Shown here piece by piece: positions 1-4,785 of a stretch of 6,186 bases of DNA. The stretch is taken from contig CAZYJD010000104.1 in assembly GCA_964647785.1 (NCBI GenBank), positions 1-6,186 on the forward strand, read 5' to 3'. Both the position numbers and the translations under genes were made by a program. A model generated the notes under the pieces. That model ran no database searches. It was not told the DNA's origin and saw nothing but the letters and a program-made list of their open reading frames with translations. Each line of letters opens with the position of its first letter. The first letter of the stretch is position 1. Source of the DNA: CAZYJD01 sp964647785 (lineage in GTDB: Bacteria; Bacteroidota; Bacteroidia; NS11-12g; UBA9320).

Positions 1-1
1 T

Positions 2-961
2 GCCTCGGAAAGTGTTCTGTTCAAAGCCGGTTTGTTAGAACGTCCTTTGGTAAACGAATGGGCCATCGCATTGATGCGTATCCTTAAACAGCGATGGCCG
101 GAACTGGAATTGCATCCGAGGCGCTTTGAATATATCTCCAGCCTAGATATCGATCAGGCCTGGAAATACCTCAATAAGGGATGGCTTCGAAATATGGGAG
201 GTTATCTGAGGGATTTGTTTCAAAGGGATTTTAATTTATTGAAGGAAAGGTATGAAGTGATGAGTGGAGCACACCCTGATCCTTATTTCAATTTTGAATG
301 GCAGTTCGAACTGCATCAACAATTTCCGGAGGTCCGTGTTCAATATTTCATTTTACTGGCAGATCGTGGGAAATACGATAAAAATATTTCTCATTACAAT
401 GAAGGTTTTATCCGTCTGCTGGAAGATTTGAGCAAGCGATATGAATTGGGCATTCATCCGTCTTACAGAAGCAATGAAAGGCCCCAGCTATTGAAGAAAG
501 AGATTCATCGGCTGCAGGATATCACCCAGAAAGAAGTGCACGTGAGCAGACAGCATTTTCTAATACATCAAATGCCCAAAACCTATCTAAGACTGCTCGA
601 GCAGGGAATTCGCGAAGACCATACCATGGGGTACAGCACCCATATGGGCTTCAGGGCGGGTATTGCAGCGCCTTTTTATTTCTATGATTTTGAGCAGGAA
701 CGGGAAACAGAATTGTTGCTCTATCCATTCTGTGTGATGGACATTACTGCCATGTATTATGAGGGCTTAGCCCCTGAGGAGGCCATGAACAGGCACCGGG
801 AATTGCTGGAACGTGTGAGGACGGTTGGCGGACTTTTTGAAAGTCTATGGCACAATGAGAGCATCAGCGAGAATGGAAGATGGAAAGCTTGGCGTTCAGT
901 CTATGAAGACCTCTTCCTGCAAGCATCCAAAGCCAATGAAGCCCATTCTGGTTACAGATAA
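2..961 (+). CDS. Polysaccharide-deacetylase-like protein, 5' end outside window
   Basis: The open frame enters from the left edge without a start (first residues ASESVLFKAG) and gives 319 visible residues. The TTG at 32 is therefore not the true start. The pattern matches the Bacteroidota 'polysaccharide deacetylase family' proteins. Visible blocks are DIDQAWKYLNKG (49-60), the strand YFILLADRGKYDKNISHYN (115-133), GIHPSYRSN (150-158), and HTMGYSTHMGFRAG (207-220) followed by PFYFYD. Members are distant relatives of NodB-type carbohydrate esterases, which remove acetyl groups from amino sugars in cell-wall or capsule polymers. The His residues in GIHPSY and LWHN are plausible metal ligands, but this is inference, and the substrate cannot be read. 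The C-terminus is intact, ending GYR and TAA. The gene converges with trmN6, overlapping it by 10 bp. Family confidence is good; enzymatic activity is not proven. Confidence 0.8.
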   Translation, partial: ASESVLFKAGLLERPLVNEWAIALMRILKQRWPELELHPRRFEYISSLDIDQAWKYLNKGWLRNMGGYLRDLFQRDFNLLKERYEVMSGAHPDPYFNFEWQFELHQQFPEVRVQYFILLADRGKYDKNISHYNEGFIRLLEDLSKRYELGIHPSYRSNERPQLLKKEIHRLQDITQKEVHVSRQHFLIHQMPKTYLRLLEQGIREDHTMGYSTHMGFRAGIAAPFYFYDFEQERETELLLYPFCVMDITAMYYEGLAPEEAMNRHRELLERVRTVGGLFESLWHNESISENGRWKAWRSVYEDLFLQASKANEAHSGYR

Positions 962-1662
962 AAGTCCGAGCACAGTTTTGAATAATCCTGACTTCTTTTT
1001 CCATTGGAGTCATAAAGCACAAGTGCATTCCTTTTTCTGAATTTTGGTTCTTTTTTGGACCAAATGCTCAAGGTTCTTAGAGGTGAAGCTTGTTTTGAGT
1101 TGCTCCTGACTTCCAGGGTTTCGATGCTAAAAAGCCCATAAGAGCTCAGCTGATATTCAAGTGCCTGGTGGACCGAGCTGGGAAGGATGGTGGCAATTCG
1201 TCCGTCCAAAGCGAGTAAATCATTGAGCTGTAGCATCCAGTGTTGCAAATCCCAATCTTTCGGAACATGTCTGGCCAGATTTCGCTCTGGAGAAGGGGCT
1301 TTTAATGCATTGCTAAACCAAGGGGGATTGCTGATAATGAGATCGAAAGCATGGGGGTTTTTAAATAGAAAGAGGTTTTCGCAAACCACATGAACACGTT
1401 GGGAAAATGGACTGTTGGAGGCATTCCATTTGGCTTCGCTTGCAGCTCCTTGTTCAAGCTCAACCGCATATACTTCTGAATCGGGAAATCGTTGTGCAGC
1501 CATCAATGCCAAGATACCACTGCCCGCCCCGGCATCGAGAATGTGCTCAGGATTGGGATGATCGGCCCAGCTTCCCAATAAGACACTATCGGTGCCCACT
1601 TTCATGGCTGTTTGTTCGTGCCTGATCGCAAATTGCTTGAACTGAAAGACTCCTTTGGGCAT
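952..1662 (-). CDS. trmN6: tRNA1(Val) (adenine37-N6)-methyltransferase TrmN6
   Basis: This 236-residue protein has the length and order of the TrmN6/YfiC family, class I SAM-dependent methyltransferases that make m6A at position 37 of tRNA1-Val. The N-terminus FQFKQFAIRHEQTAMKVGTD (6-25) is the typical family opening. The SAM-binding motif I is DAGAGSGIL (43-51), the acidic end of strand 2 is VELE (67-70), and the amino-methyltransferase catalytic motif is NPPWF (112-116), a variant of NPPY/NPPF. The ATG at 1662 gives a family-like N-terminus; no clear Shine-Dalgarno site precedes it, which is usual for this phylum. A terminator and a tRNA-Leu gene lie directly upstream on the same strand, so the gene probably needs its own promoter or read-through from the tRNA. 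Its 3' end overlaps the convergent deacetylase-like gene by 10 bp. Family assignment is firm; the exact tRNA target is inferred from the family. Confidence 0.9.
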   Translation of the reverse strand: MPKGVFQFKQFAIRHEQTAMKVGTDSVLLGSWADHPNPEHILDAGAGSGILALMAAQRFPDSEVYAVELEQGAASEAKWNASNSPFSQRVHVVCENLFLFKNPHAFDLIISNPPWFSNALKAPSPERNLARHVPKDWDLQHWMLQLNDLLALDGRIATILPSSVHQALEYQLSSYGLFSIETLEVRSNSKQASPLRTLSIWSKKEPKFRKRNALVLYDSNGKRSQDYSKLCSDFYL

Positions 1663-1675
1663 ACGGAAAGGACAT

Positions 1676-1699
1676 AAAAAAAGCGACCTCAGTCGCTTT
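1676..1699 (-). terminator. Intrinsic terminator of tRNA-Leu
   Basis: A perfect 8-bp stem (1680-1687 aaagcgac with 1692-1699 gtcgcttt) closes a 4-nt loop. Read on the minus strand it runs into seven Ts (1682-1676). It begins 2 nt after the tRNA CCA end and lies between the tRNA and the trmN6 start, so it most likely ends the tRNA transcript and separates it from trmN6. Confidence 0.88.
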
Positions 1700-1700
1700 G

Positions 1701-1787
1701 TGGTGCCCAGGACAGGACTTGAACCTGCATGTCATAACTGACACTACCCCCTCAAAGTAGCGTGTCTACCAATTTCACCACCTGGGC
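1701..1787 (-). tRNA. tRNA-Leu(GAG)
   Basis: A complete 87-nt class II tRNA. The acceptor arm GCCCAGG (1787-1781) pairs perfectly with CCTGGGC (1711-1705), followed by discriminator A and an encoded CCA (1703-1701). The anticodon stem CTACT/GGTAG has one G-U pair. The loop TTGAGGG places anticodon GAG at 1753-1751, reading CUC and CUU leucine codons. The long variable arm folds as TGTCA-GTTA-TGACA, typical of leucine tRNAs, and the T arm is GCAGG-TTCAAGT-CCTGT. The 3' end is followed at once by an intrinsic terminator, so the tRNA is probably a single-gene transcript. Confidence 0.97.
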
Positions 1788-1805
1788 ATTTCCTAGAATG
1801 GGCTG

Positions 1806-1813
1806 CAAATTAA
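1806..1813 (-). promoter_or_regulatory. Possible -7 box of tRNA-Leu promoter
   Basis: On the minus strand this reads TTAATTTG, one mismatch from the Bacteroidota TAnnTTTG consensus. It ends 18 nt before the mature tRNA start, a sensible distance for a short 5' leader. No TTG of the -33 element is found at the expected 19-20 nt spacing, so support is weak. Confidence 0.28.
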
Positions 1814-1848
1814 AGAAAATTGAATGAGAAAAAAGAGAATCGGAATTC

Positions 1849-1869
1849 AAAAAATACTGGCGACCAGTA
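1849..1869 (-). terminator. Terminator-like hairpin, minus strand
   Basis: The 6-bp stem TACTGG/CCAGTA (1855-1860 with 1864-1869) has a 3-nt loop and is followed on the minus strand by six Ts (1854-1849). It could end a transcript arriving from the structured region 1995-2352 or from the archaemetzincin gene, upstream of the tRNA-Leu promoter. The stem is short, so strength is uncertain. Confidence 0.55.
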
Positions 1870-1994
1870 AAAATTAAAAAAGGACCAAATAGAACGTCTC
1901 AACCCTTGATATGTGGGCGGAATAGCACCATAACTCTGAAAGAAGCACTCAACATAAAATGAGTATGGTTTTCGTAAGAAGAGGCGGGTGGGCC

Positions 1995-2214
1995 GTCGCA
2001 TTTGCGGGGCAAGCGCTGGCGTGAATGACTCATGGCTTAGCGCATCCGGGAAAGTGCTTGCATTTGGCTGGTGTGCCATGGAAAAAGCCAATTGTATGAA
2101 TGTGTCAATAAGCTTTTAATTCTAAAGGAGGATTGAAATCAACAAGCACGCCAGGCGTTTCTTTCCCGAGATGCGCTTGTCATGAGGCAGAGCGGGTGGA
2201 AGCTTAAATGCGAC
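1995..2214. repeat. Large imperfect inverted repeat (candidate structured RNA or repeat element)
   Basis: Four co-linear paired blocks nest into one rod. They are 1995-2003 gtcgcattt with 2206-2214 aaatgcgac (9 bp); 2029-2034 ctcatg with 2181-2186 catgag (6 bp); 2039-2054 with 2161-2177 (16 bp with one bulged A at 2169); and 2068-2076 ctggtgtgc with 2146-2154 gcacgccag (9 bp, one G-U). Internal loops separate the blocks. The apical segment 2077-2145 holds a further 6-bp stem, 2083-2088 with 2112-2117. The nesting in register over 220 nt is far beyond what unrelated sequence should show. I do not recognise it as a known RNA class. It could be a minus-strand transcript ended by the hairpin at 1849-1869, a long 3' UTR of the archaemetzincin gene, or a non-autonomous repeat. 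Confidence 0.7.
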
Positions 2215-2252
2215 AAGCTCTTTTTGCTCCTTTTTGGAGCTTCAAAAAGGAG
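2215..2252. other. Cluster of mutually exclusive hairpins
   Basis: Three stems compete for the same bases. They are ctccttttt/aaaaaggag (2227-2235 with 2244-2252, perfect 9 bp), gctcc/ggagc (2226-2230 with 2236-2240) and aagctc/gagctt (2215-2220 with 2237-2242). The set abuts the outer arm of the large inverted repeat. No long T tract follows on either strand, so it is not a standard terminator. Confidence 0.5.
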
Positions 2253-2284
2253 GGGAAAAGGAATTCTACAAATGGGTTCCTTGT

Positions 2285-2352
2285 CGTGTTCAAATTCCGA
2301 ACAAGCTTTATAAGGCAATTAAAAGTTTGTTGGACGAATTGTTTTGAACACG
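2285..2352. other. 68-nt rod-like hairpin
   Basis: The outer stem cgtgttcaaa/tttgaacacg (2285-2294 with 2343-2352) is a perfect 10 bp. A short tcc/gga helix follows (2296-2298 with 2332-2334). The inner stem aacaagcttt/aaagtttgtt (2300-2309 with 2322-2331) is 10 bp with one G-U, and taa/tta (2311-2313 with 2319-2321) can cap it. It lies about 70 bp past the archaemetzincin stop, so it may be part of that gene's 3' UTR or of a separate RNA. No T tract is attached on either strand. Confidence 0.6.
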
Positions 2353-2423
2353 CACGGATTGCAAAGACGCCCGAGTAAGAAATGTTTAGAATGTAGGTGG
2401 GTTCTTAACTGGACGACAGTGAT

Positions 2424-3080
2424 TTAAAAAATATTGGCTGCATTTCGGATGGAGAACTGTAATTTTCGGCCACAGCTCGAGCATAACTCCATTGCAACAC
2501 CGTCGATGGTGCGAATGCTCTCTGCGGCGTCCTGCATTACGCACGAATTCCTTTTGCAATGAGGCAGTCCCATATTGTGCCCCAGTTCATGAACAGCTAC
2601 TTTTTGCAGTCGTTCAATAAACAAGGCCTTTTGCCTCGTTTGCAAACGATGGGAAGAAAGGACACTGCTTCGCCCCGGACATTGCCCGAGTCCGAAAATT
2701 CCCCAGTCACGGTAACGTTCAATGGGCTTTTTAATTTGTCCTTTTCGAACATACTTGGTCGTTGAAATATCAGAAGTGGTTAGCCCCATGACATAAACAG
2801 ACGGATCGGGGTGTAGGCTTCGAAGATGCACCAAGAGACTGTCTGCGCGATATCGCGGAGTTTTTACACGCGTAAATGCCTTGGACGGCAGGGGGATTGG
2901 AGTGAGAATGGAGCATGGCAATTGATAGGTGGTATTCAGAGCTGATTGAATAGAGTCGGACCATTCTTTGGAGAATTCTCCGTAAGGCTGAATGAATATC
3001 ACTTGTCCCTTCTTTTTCCCACAGTTGGTCATCAAACCAATGAACAAAAGCAGCAGAAGGCTCAGAAAGGTTTTTTGCAT
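2424..3080 (-). CDS. Archaemetzincin-family zinc protease, predicted lipoprotein
   Basis: This 218-residue protein carries the complete archaemetzincin signature. HELGHNMGLPHC spans 164-175 (zinc ligands H164, H168, H174 and catalytic E165); C180, M182, C200 and C203 follow. The spacings C-x4-C-x-M-x17-C-x2-C match the family's second zinc site and Met-turn exactly. The N-terminus is charged then hydrophobic (QKTFLSLLLLLFIGLMTNC) with Cys20 in a relaxed lipobox, so export and lipid anchoring in the envelope are predicted. Many archaemetzincins lack such a signal. The family hydrolyses peptides, acting as aminopeptidase or metalloprotease; the substrate is unknown. The ATG at 3080 is supported by the signal sequence directly after it. 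The gene is divergent from miaE and transcribed towards the structured region 1995-2352. No Shine-Dalgarno is seen. The protease family is firm; the lipoprotein call is likely. Confidence 0.9.
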   Translation of the reverse strand: MQKTFLSLLLLLFIGLMTNCGKKKGQVIFIQPYGEFSKEWSDSIQSALNTTYQLPCSILTPIPLPSKAFTRVKTPRYRADSLLVHLRSLHPDPSVYVMGLTTSDISTTKYVRKGQIKKPIERYRDWGIFGLGQCPGRSSVLSSHRLQTRQKALFIERLQKVAVHELGHNMGLPHCKRNSCVMQDAAESIRTIDGVAMELCSSCGRKLQFSIRNAANIF

Positions 3081-3121
3081 GTAAAAAAGAGAACGCTCAT
3101 GCCGATGTGTATGGTATGATT

Positions 3122-3134
3122 AATTACGGTAATT
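3122..3134. promoter_or_regulatory. Palindrome upstream of archaemetzincin gene
   Basis: Arms aattac and gtaatt flank a single central base, 41-54 bp upstream of the archaemetzincin ATG (minus strand). The location fits an operator or a promoter-proximal site, but the site is A+T-rich and short, so chance cannot be excluded. Confidence 0.3.
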
Positions 3135-3168
3135 TAAGAAGGAATCATGCTGGTTTTCTTTTTGAGAA

Positions 3169-3182
3169 AGGTCATATGACCT
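3169..3182. promoter_or_regulatory. Perfect 14-bp palindrome, candidate operator
   Basis: AGGTCATATGACCT is a perfect palindrome ending 20 nt before the miaE -7 box. It therefore occupies and slightly precedes the place where a -33 element would sit. No TTG of a -33 element is present. Binding by a dimeric regulator that blocks or recruits RNA polymerase is plausible, and the site could also affect the divergent archaemetzincin gene. Confidence 0.45.
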
Positions 3183-3202
3183 GCTCTTCAGCAGCATCTT
3201 GT

Positions 3203-3210
3203 TATCTTTG
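3203..3210 (+). promoter_or_regulatory. miaE promoter -7 box (Bacteroidota type)
   Basis: TATCTTTG matches the Bacteroidota -7 consensus TAnnTTTG exactly. It ends only 4 nt before the ATG at 3215. Transcription normally starts a few bases after this box, which places the start at or beside the A of the ATG and predicts a leaderless or nearly leaderless mRNA. A -33 TTG is missing. Confidence 0.65.
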
Positions 3211-3214
3211 CTCC

Positions 3215-3808
3215 ATGAGCAAAACCAAGCTGGGATTGGAGCTGGCAACGGACCCGAGATGGGTGAATATCGCTGAAATGGACATCAATGAGATTCTGAT
3301 TGATCATGCCTGGTGCGAACAGAAAGCGGCCAGCAGTTGTATCAGCCTGATTGTGAAATTCAGTGATCGGGAAGAAGTGGTGAATGAAGTGAGTCCGGTG
3401 GTTGCAGAGGAATGGGGACATTTCCGAAAAGTTTTGAAAGAGCTTGAAAAAAGGGGAGGAGAGCTTGGTCCACAGCGAAAAGATGAATATGTCAACCGCT
3501 TGCTGGCCTTCATTAAAAAGGGCGGTAGTCGGGATGAACATCTGGTAGACCATTTGCTCATCAGTGCCATGATAGAGGCAAGGAGTTGTGAGCGGTTCAG
3601 ACTGCTAAGCCTGCATATCAGTGAGGAGAAACTCCGCAGTTTCTACCATGACTTCATGGTGTCAGAAGCAGGGCATTACAAAATGTTTCTCCGATTGGCC
3701 AAAAAATACATGGATGAAGAAAAAGTAGAGGCCCGTTGGCAAGAGTTGATACAGTTTGAAGCCAATTTACTCCGACAACTCGAAATCAGGGGTGACCGGA
3801 TGCATTGA
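3215..3808 (+). CDS. miaE: tRNA-(ms2io6A)-hydroxylase MiaE
   Basis: MiaE is a non-haem diiron monooxygenase that hydroxylates the isopentenyl group of ms2i6A at tRNA position 37, using O2. From the ATG at 3215 the protein has 197 residues, the usual family size. The six expected ferritin-like ligands are visible: E35 (CEQKAA), E66 and H69 (EEWGH), E121 (EARSCERF), and E151 and H154 (SEAGH). The DHAWCEQKAA and SEAGHYKMF blocks are characteristic. The frame stays open upstream to an ATG at 3107, but the extra 36 residues are unlike the family and cross the promoter box at 3203-3210, so 3215 is preferred. It is divergent from the archaemetzincin gene. A perfect palindrome follows directly after the stop. 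Its activity requires i6A/ms2i6A made by MiaA and MiaB encoded elsewhere. Confidence 0.93.
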   Translation: MSKTKLGLELATDPRWVNIAEMDINEILIDHAWCEQKAASSCISLIVKFSDREEVVNEVSPVVAEEWGHFRKVLKELEKRGGELGPQRKDEYVNRLLAFIKKGGSRDEHLVDHLLISAMIEARSCERFRLLSLHISEEKLRSFYHDFMVSEAGHYKMFLRLAKKYMDEEKVEARWQELIQFEANLLRQLEIRGDRMH

Positions 3809-3828
3809 TGTTTTGATTAATCAAAACA
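3809..3828. repeat. Perfect 20-bp palindrome after miaE
   Basis: TGTTTTGATTAATCAAAACA is fully self-complementary and starts at the base after the miaE TGA. As RNA it could fold as an 8-bp stem with a TTAA loop. On the plus strand it is followed by As rather than Ts, so it is not a classic intrinsic terminator. It may protect the mRNA 3' end or be a protein-binding site. Confidence 0.5.
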
Positions 3829-4187
3829 AAAAGGCCCCTTAACCTCTATTGTTTCATCGGTCTGAGAGGTGGTTCCTGCGCATGTTTTGGACGTGATATC
3901 ACACTTGTATGTCTGCTGTACATGATGGTGTAGGTTTTTCTGCTGATTGCGGACTTTTCAAGCCTGATGCCCTGGATTTTCAATTATTTTATCTATTTAA
4001 TCAAAGTGTTTCGGATAAGTATATGTTGTGTACCCTTTCGTTCTTATGGACTATCGGAAAAGAATTAGTTATACTGAGGATCAGGTGTACGGCATGATCA
4101 CAGCTCGTATGAAAAGAAGTTTGGCAAATGGATGAACAACCCCGAAGAGATTGCTTGTTTATAGGAGAATAAATATGCTGAACATTA

Positions 4188-4233
4188 GACCCCAACAGGG
4201 TCGTAGCTCCGCGATGATAGAACACCCTATAAA
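4188..4233 (-). repeat. Short interspersed repeat, copy 1 (inverted)
   Basis: Read on the minus strand it has tttatag (4233-4227), 11 nt further on atcgc (4215-4211), and then the hairpin core gaccctgttggggtc (4202-4188) with stem gaccc/gggtc. The same elements recur in the same order and nearly the same spacing in the copy at 4418-4462, on the opposite strand. Similar gaccc...gggtc hairpins with a nearby ttatag are, to my recollection, scattered in many Bacteroidota genomes; this was not checked. Confidence 0.6.
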
Positions 4234-4392
4234 GATTTGAATCCTTCGTATTCAGCAGGTCTTTGCAATGATTTTCAAGTATTTTTAAAGAGTGGCTAAG
4301 AGGCTCAACCTATTTATTGATGCGAACAGCAGATAGAAGGGGGCAAAACGCAACATATAAAACTTTTGAAAGACAGGACTCATGGTAGGCGG

Positions 4393-4409
4393 CCCTTAAA
4401 CATTAAGGG
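4393..4409. other. 7-bp hairpin cccttaa/ttaaggg
   Basis: A perfect 7-bp stem closes a 3-nt loop (4400-4402), immediately before repeat copy 2. No T tract of terminator quality follows on either strand. It may be part of the repeat element's flank. Confidence 0.4.
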
Positions 4410-4417
4410 TTTACATG

Positions 4418-4462
4418 TTTATAGAAAAAGAACATCGCAGAATAATAGACCCTGAAGGGGTC
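4418..4462 (+). repeat. Short interspersed repeat, copy 2
   Basis: It contains tttatag (4418-4424), atcgc (4434-4438) and the core gaccctgaaggggtc (4448-4462). It matches copy 1 read on the other strand: 23 nt versus 24 nt separate tttatag from the core, and the cores differ only at two loop bases. The two copies point away from each other and bracket about 180 bp. Confidence 0.6.
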
Positions 4463-4486
4463 GTATCTATTCAATAAAAGGGTGCA

Positions 4487-4681
4487 TTATCGTTTCTCTT
4501 TTGTAATATCTTTTTTGGCTCTGTTCTTAAATTTATTTGCTTTTTGAAAATCATTTTTTGTATTACTTATATAAAACGTCATAATAGTTTCTCTAAATGA
4601 GGTATGACGATCATTTACAGTAATAATTAGAGGGGTAATCACATATGTTGCGATGAAAATATCATTTACATAAATCGGCAT
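4487..4681 (-). CDS. Possible small hypothetical protein (64 aa)
   Basis: An ATG-initiated minus-strand frame in a very A+T-rich stretch. The product begins MPIYVNDIFIATYVITPLII and ends with a strongly basic tail (KNRAKKDITKEKR). I recognise no family. In favour are an A-rich upstream region, a position divergent from the gene at 4786, and a charged C-terminus unlike random shadow frames. Against are its short length, the low-complexity base composition and the lack of a clear promoter box. It may well be chance. Confidence 0.2.
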   Translation of the reverse strand: MPIYVNDIFIATYVITPLIITVNDRHTSFRETIMTFYISNTKNDFQKANKFKNRAKKDITKEKR

Positions 4682-4732
4682 TCTAATCGAAAAAATAAAT
4701 TATCGAAATCTATTAATGTTGTGATAATAAGG

Positions 4733-4763
4733 TTGTTCTCCAGCTTGTAATATTTTCTTTTTG
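4733..4763 (+). promoter_or_regulatory. Probable promoter of the secreted-protein gene
   Basis: TTG at 4733-4735 lies 20 nt before TCTTTTTG at 4756-4763, which is one mismatch from TAnnTTTG. This spacing fits the Bacteroidota -33/-7 pattern. The predicted transcript would start near 4770, leaving a leader of roughly 15 nt before the ATG at 4786, with no Shine-Dalgarno. Confidence 0.42.
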
Positions 4764-4785
4764 ATACAACAGATTATTTACAGCT

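Larger units (their letters stand above)
1788..2423. other. Gene-free, highly structured intergenic region
   Basis: No convincing protein gene is present in this stretch of more than 600 bp between tRNA-Leu and the archaemetzincin gene. A 93-codon minus-strand frame (1810-2091) has no family features, runs through the terminator-like hairpin and ends over the tRNA promoter area, so I treat it as chance or as a by-product of a conserved repeat. The region instead contains several strong inverted repeats, listed separately: 1849-1869, 1995-2214, 2215-2252 and 2285-2352. The last 70 bases (2353-2423), just past the archaemetzincin stop, show nothing clear. Confidence 0.6.
3809..4785. other. Long region without convincing genes
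   Basis: Nearly 1 kb separates miaE from the secreted-protein gene. Short frames (for example 3909-4097 plus and 4001-4225 minus) show no family features, and the second reads through a repeat copy. What can be supported is the palindrome at 3809-3828, a 10-bp palindrome gtgatatcac (3893-3902), an inverted pair of repeats (4188-4233 and 4418-4462), a hairpin (4393-4409), and a strongly A+T-rich stretch from about 4480 to 4785. That stretch holds one weak small open frame and the promoter of the gene at 4786. Confidence 0.6.

Noticed and set aside
32..34. TTG as the start of the first gene
   Set aside because: The frame is open to the left edge and the upstream residues fit the protein, so the gene is truncated by the window rather than starting here.
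825..1040. 71-codon plus-strand frame across the convergent gene ends
   Set aside because: A shadow of the deacetylase-like gene in another frame; no independent support.
1810..2091. 93-codon minus-strand open frame
   Set aside because: It is rich in Phe/Ser/Arg without any family feature, overlaps one arm of the large inverted repeat and reads through the terminator-like hairpin. More likely an accidental frame within a structured element.
2125..2131. Perfect AAGGAGG Shine-Dalgarno-like motif
   Set aside because: No start codon at proper spacing with a meaningful frame follows, it lies in the apical segment of the large hairpin, and this phylum rarely uses such sites.
3107..3214. Upstream ATG extension of miaE by 36 codons
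   Set aside because: The extra residues are not family-like and the stretch contains the palindrome and -7 promoter box, so the start at 3215 is better.
3909..4097. 62-codon plus-strand open frame
   Set aside because: No promoter box, no family features and no sign of coding constraint.
4046..4135. 29-codon frame beginning MDYRKRISYTEDQVYGM, faintly like the start of some IS30-type transposases
   Set aside because: Too short to judge, and no downstream transposase sequence or terminal repeats are visible in any frame.
4001..4225. 74-codon minus-strand open frame
   Set aside because: Its start lies inside repeat copy 1 and the product has no recognisable features; frames like this commonly arise by translation of dispersed repeats.
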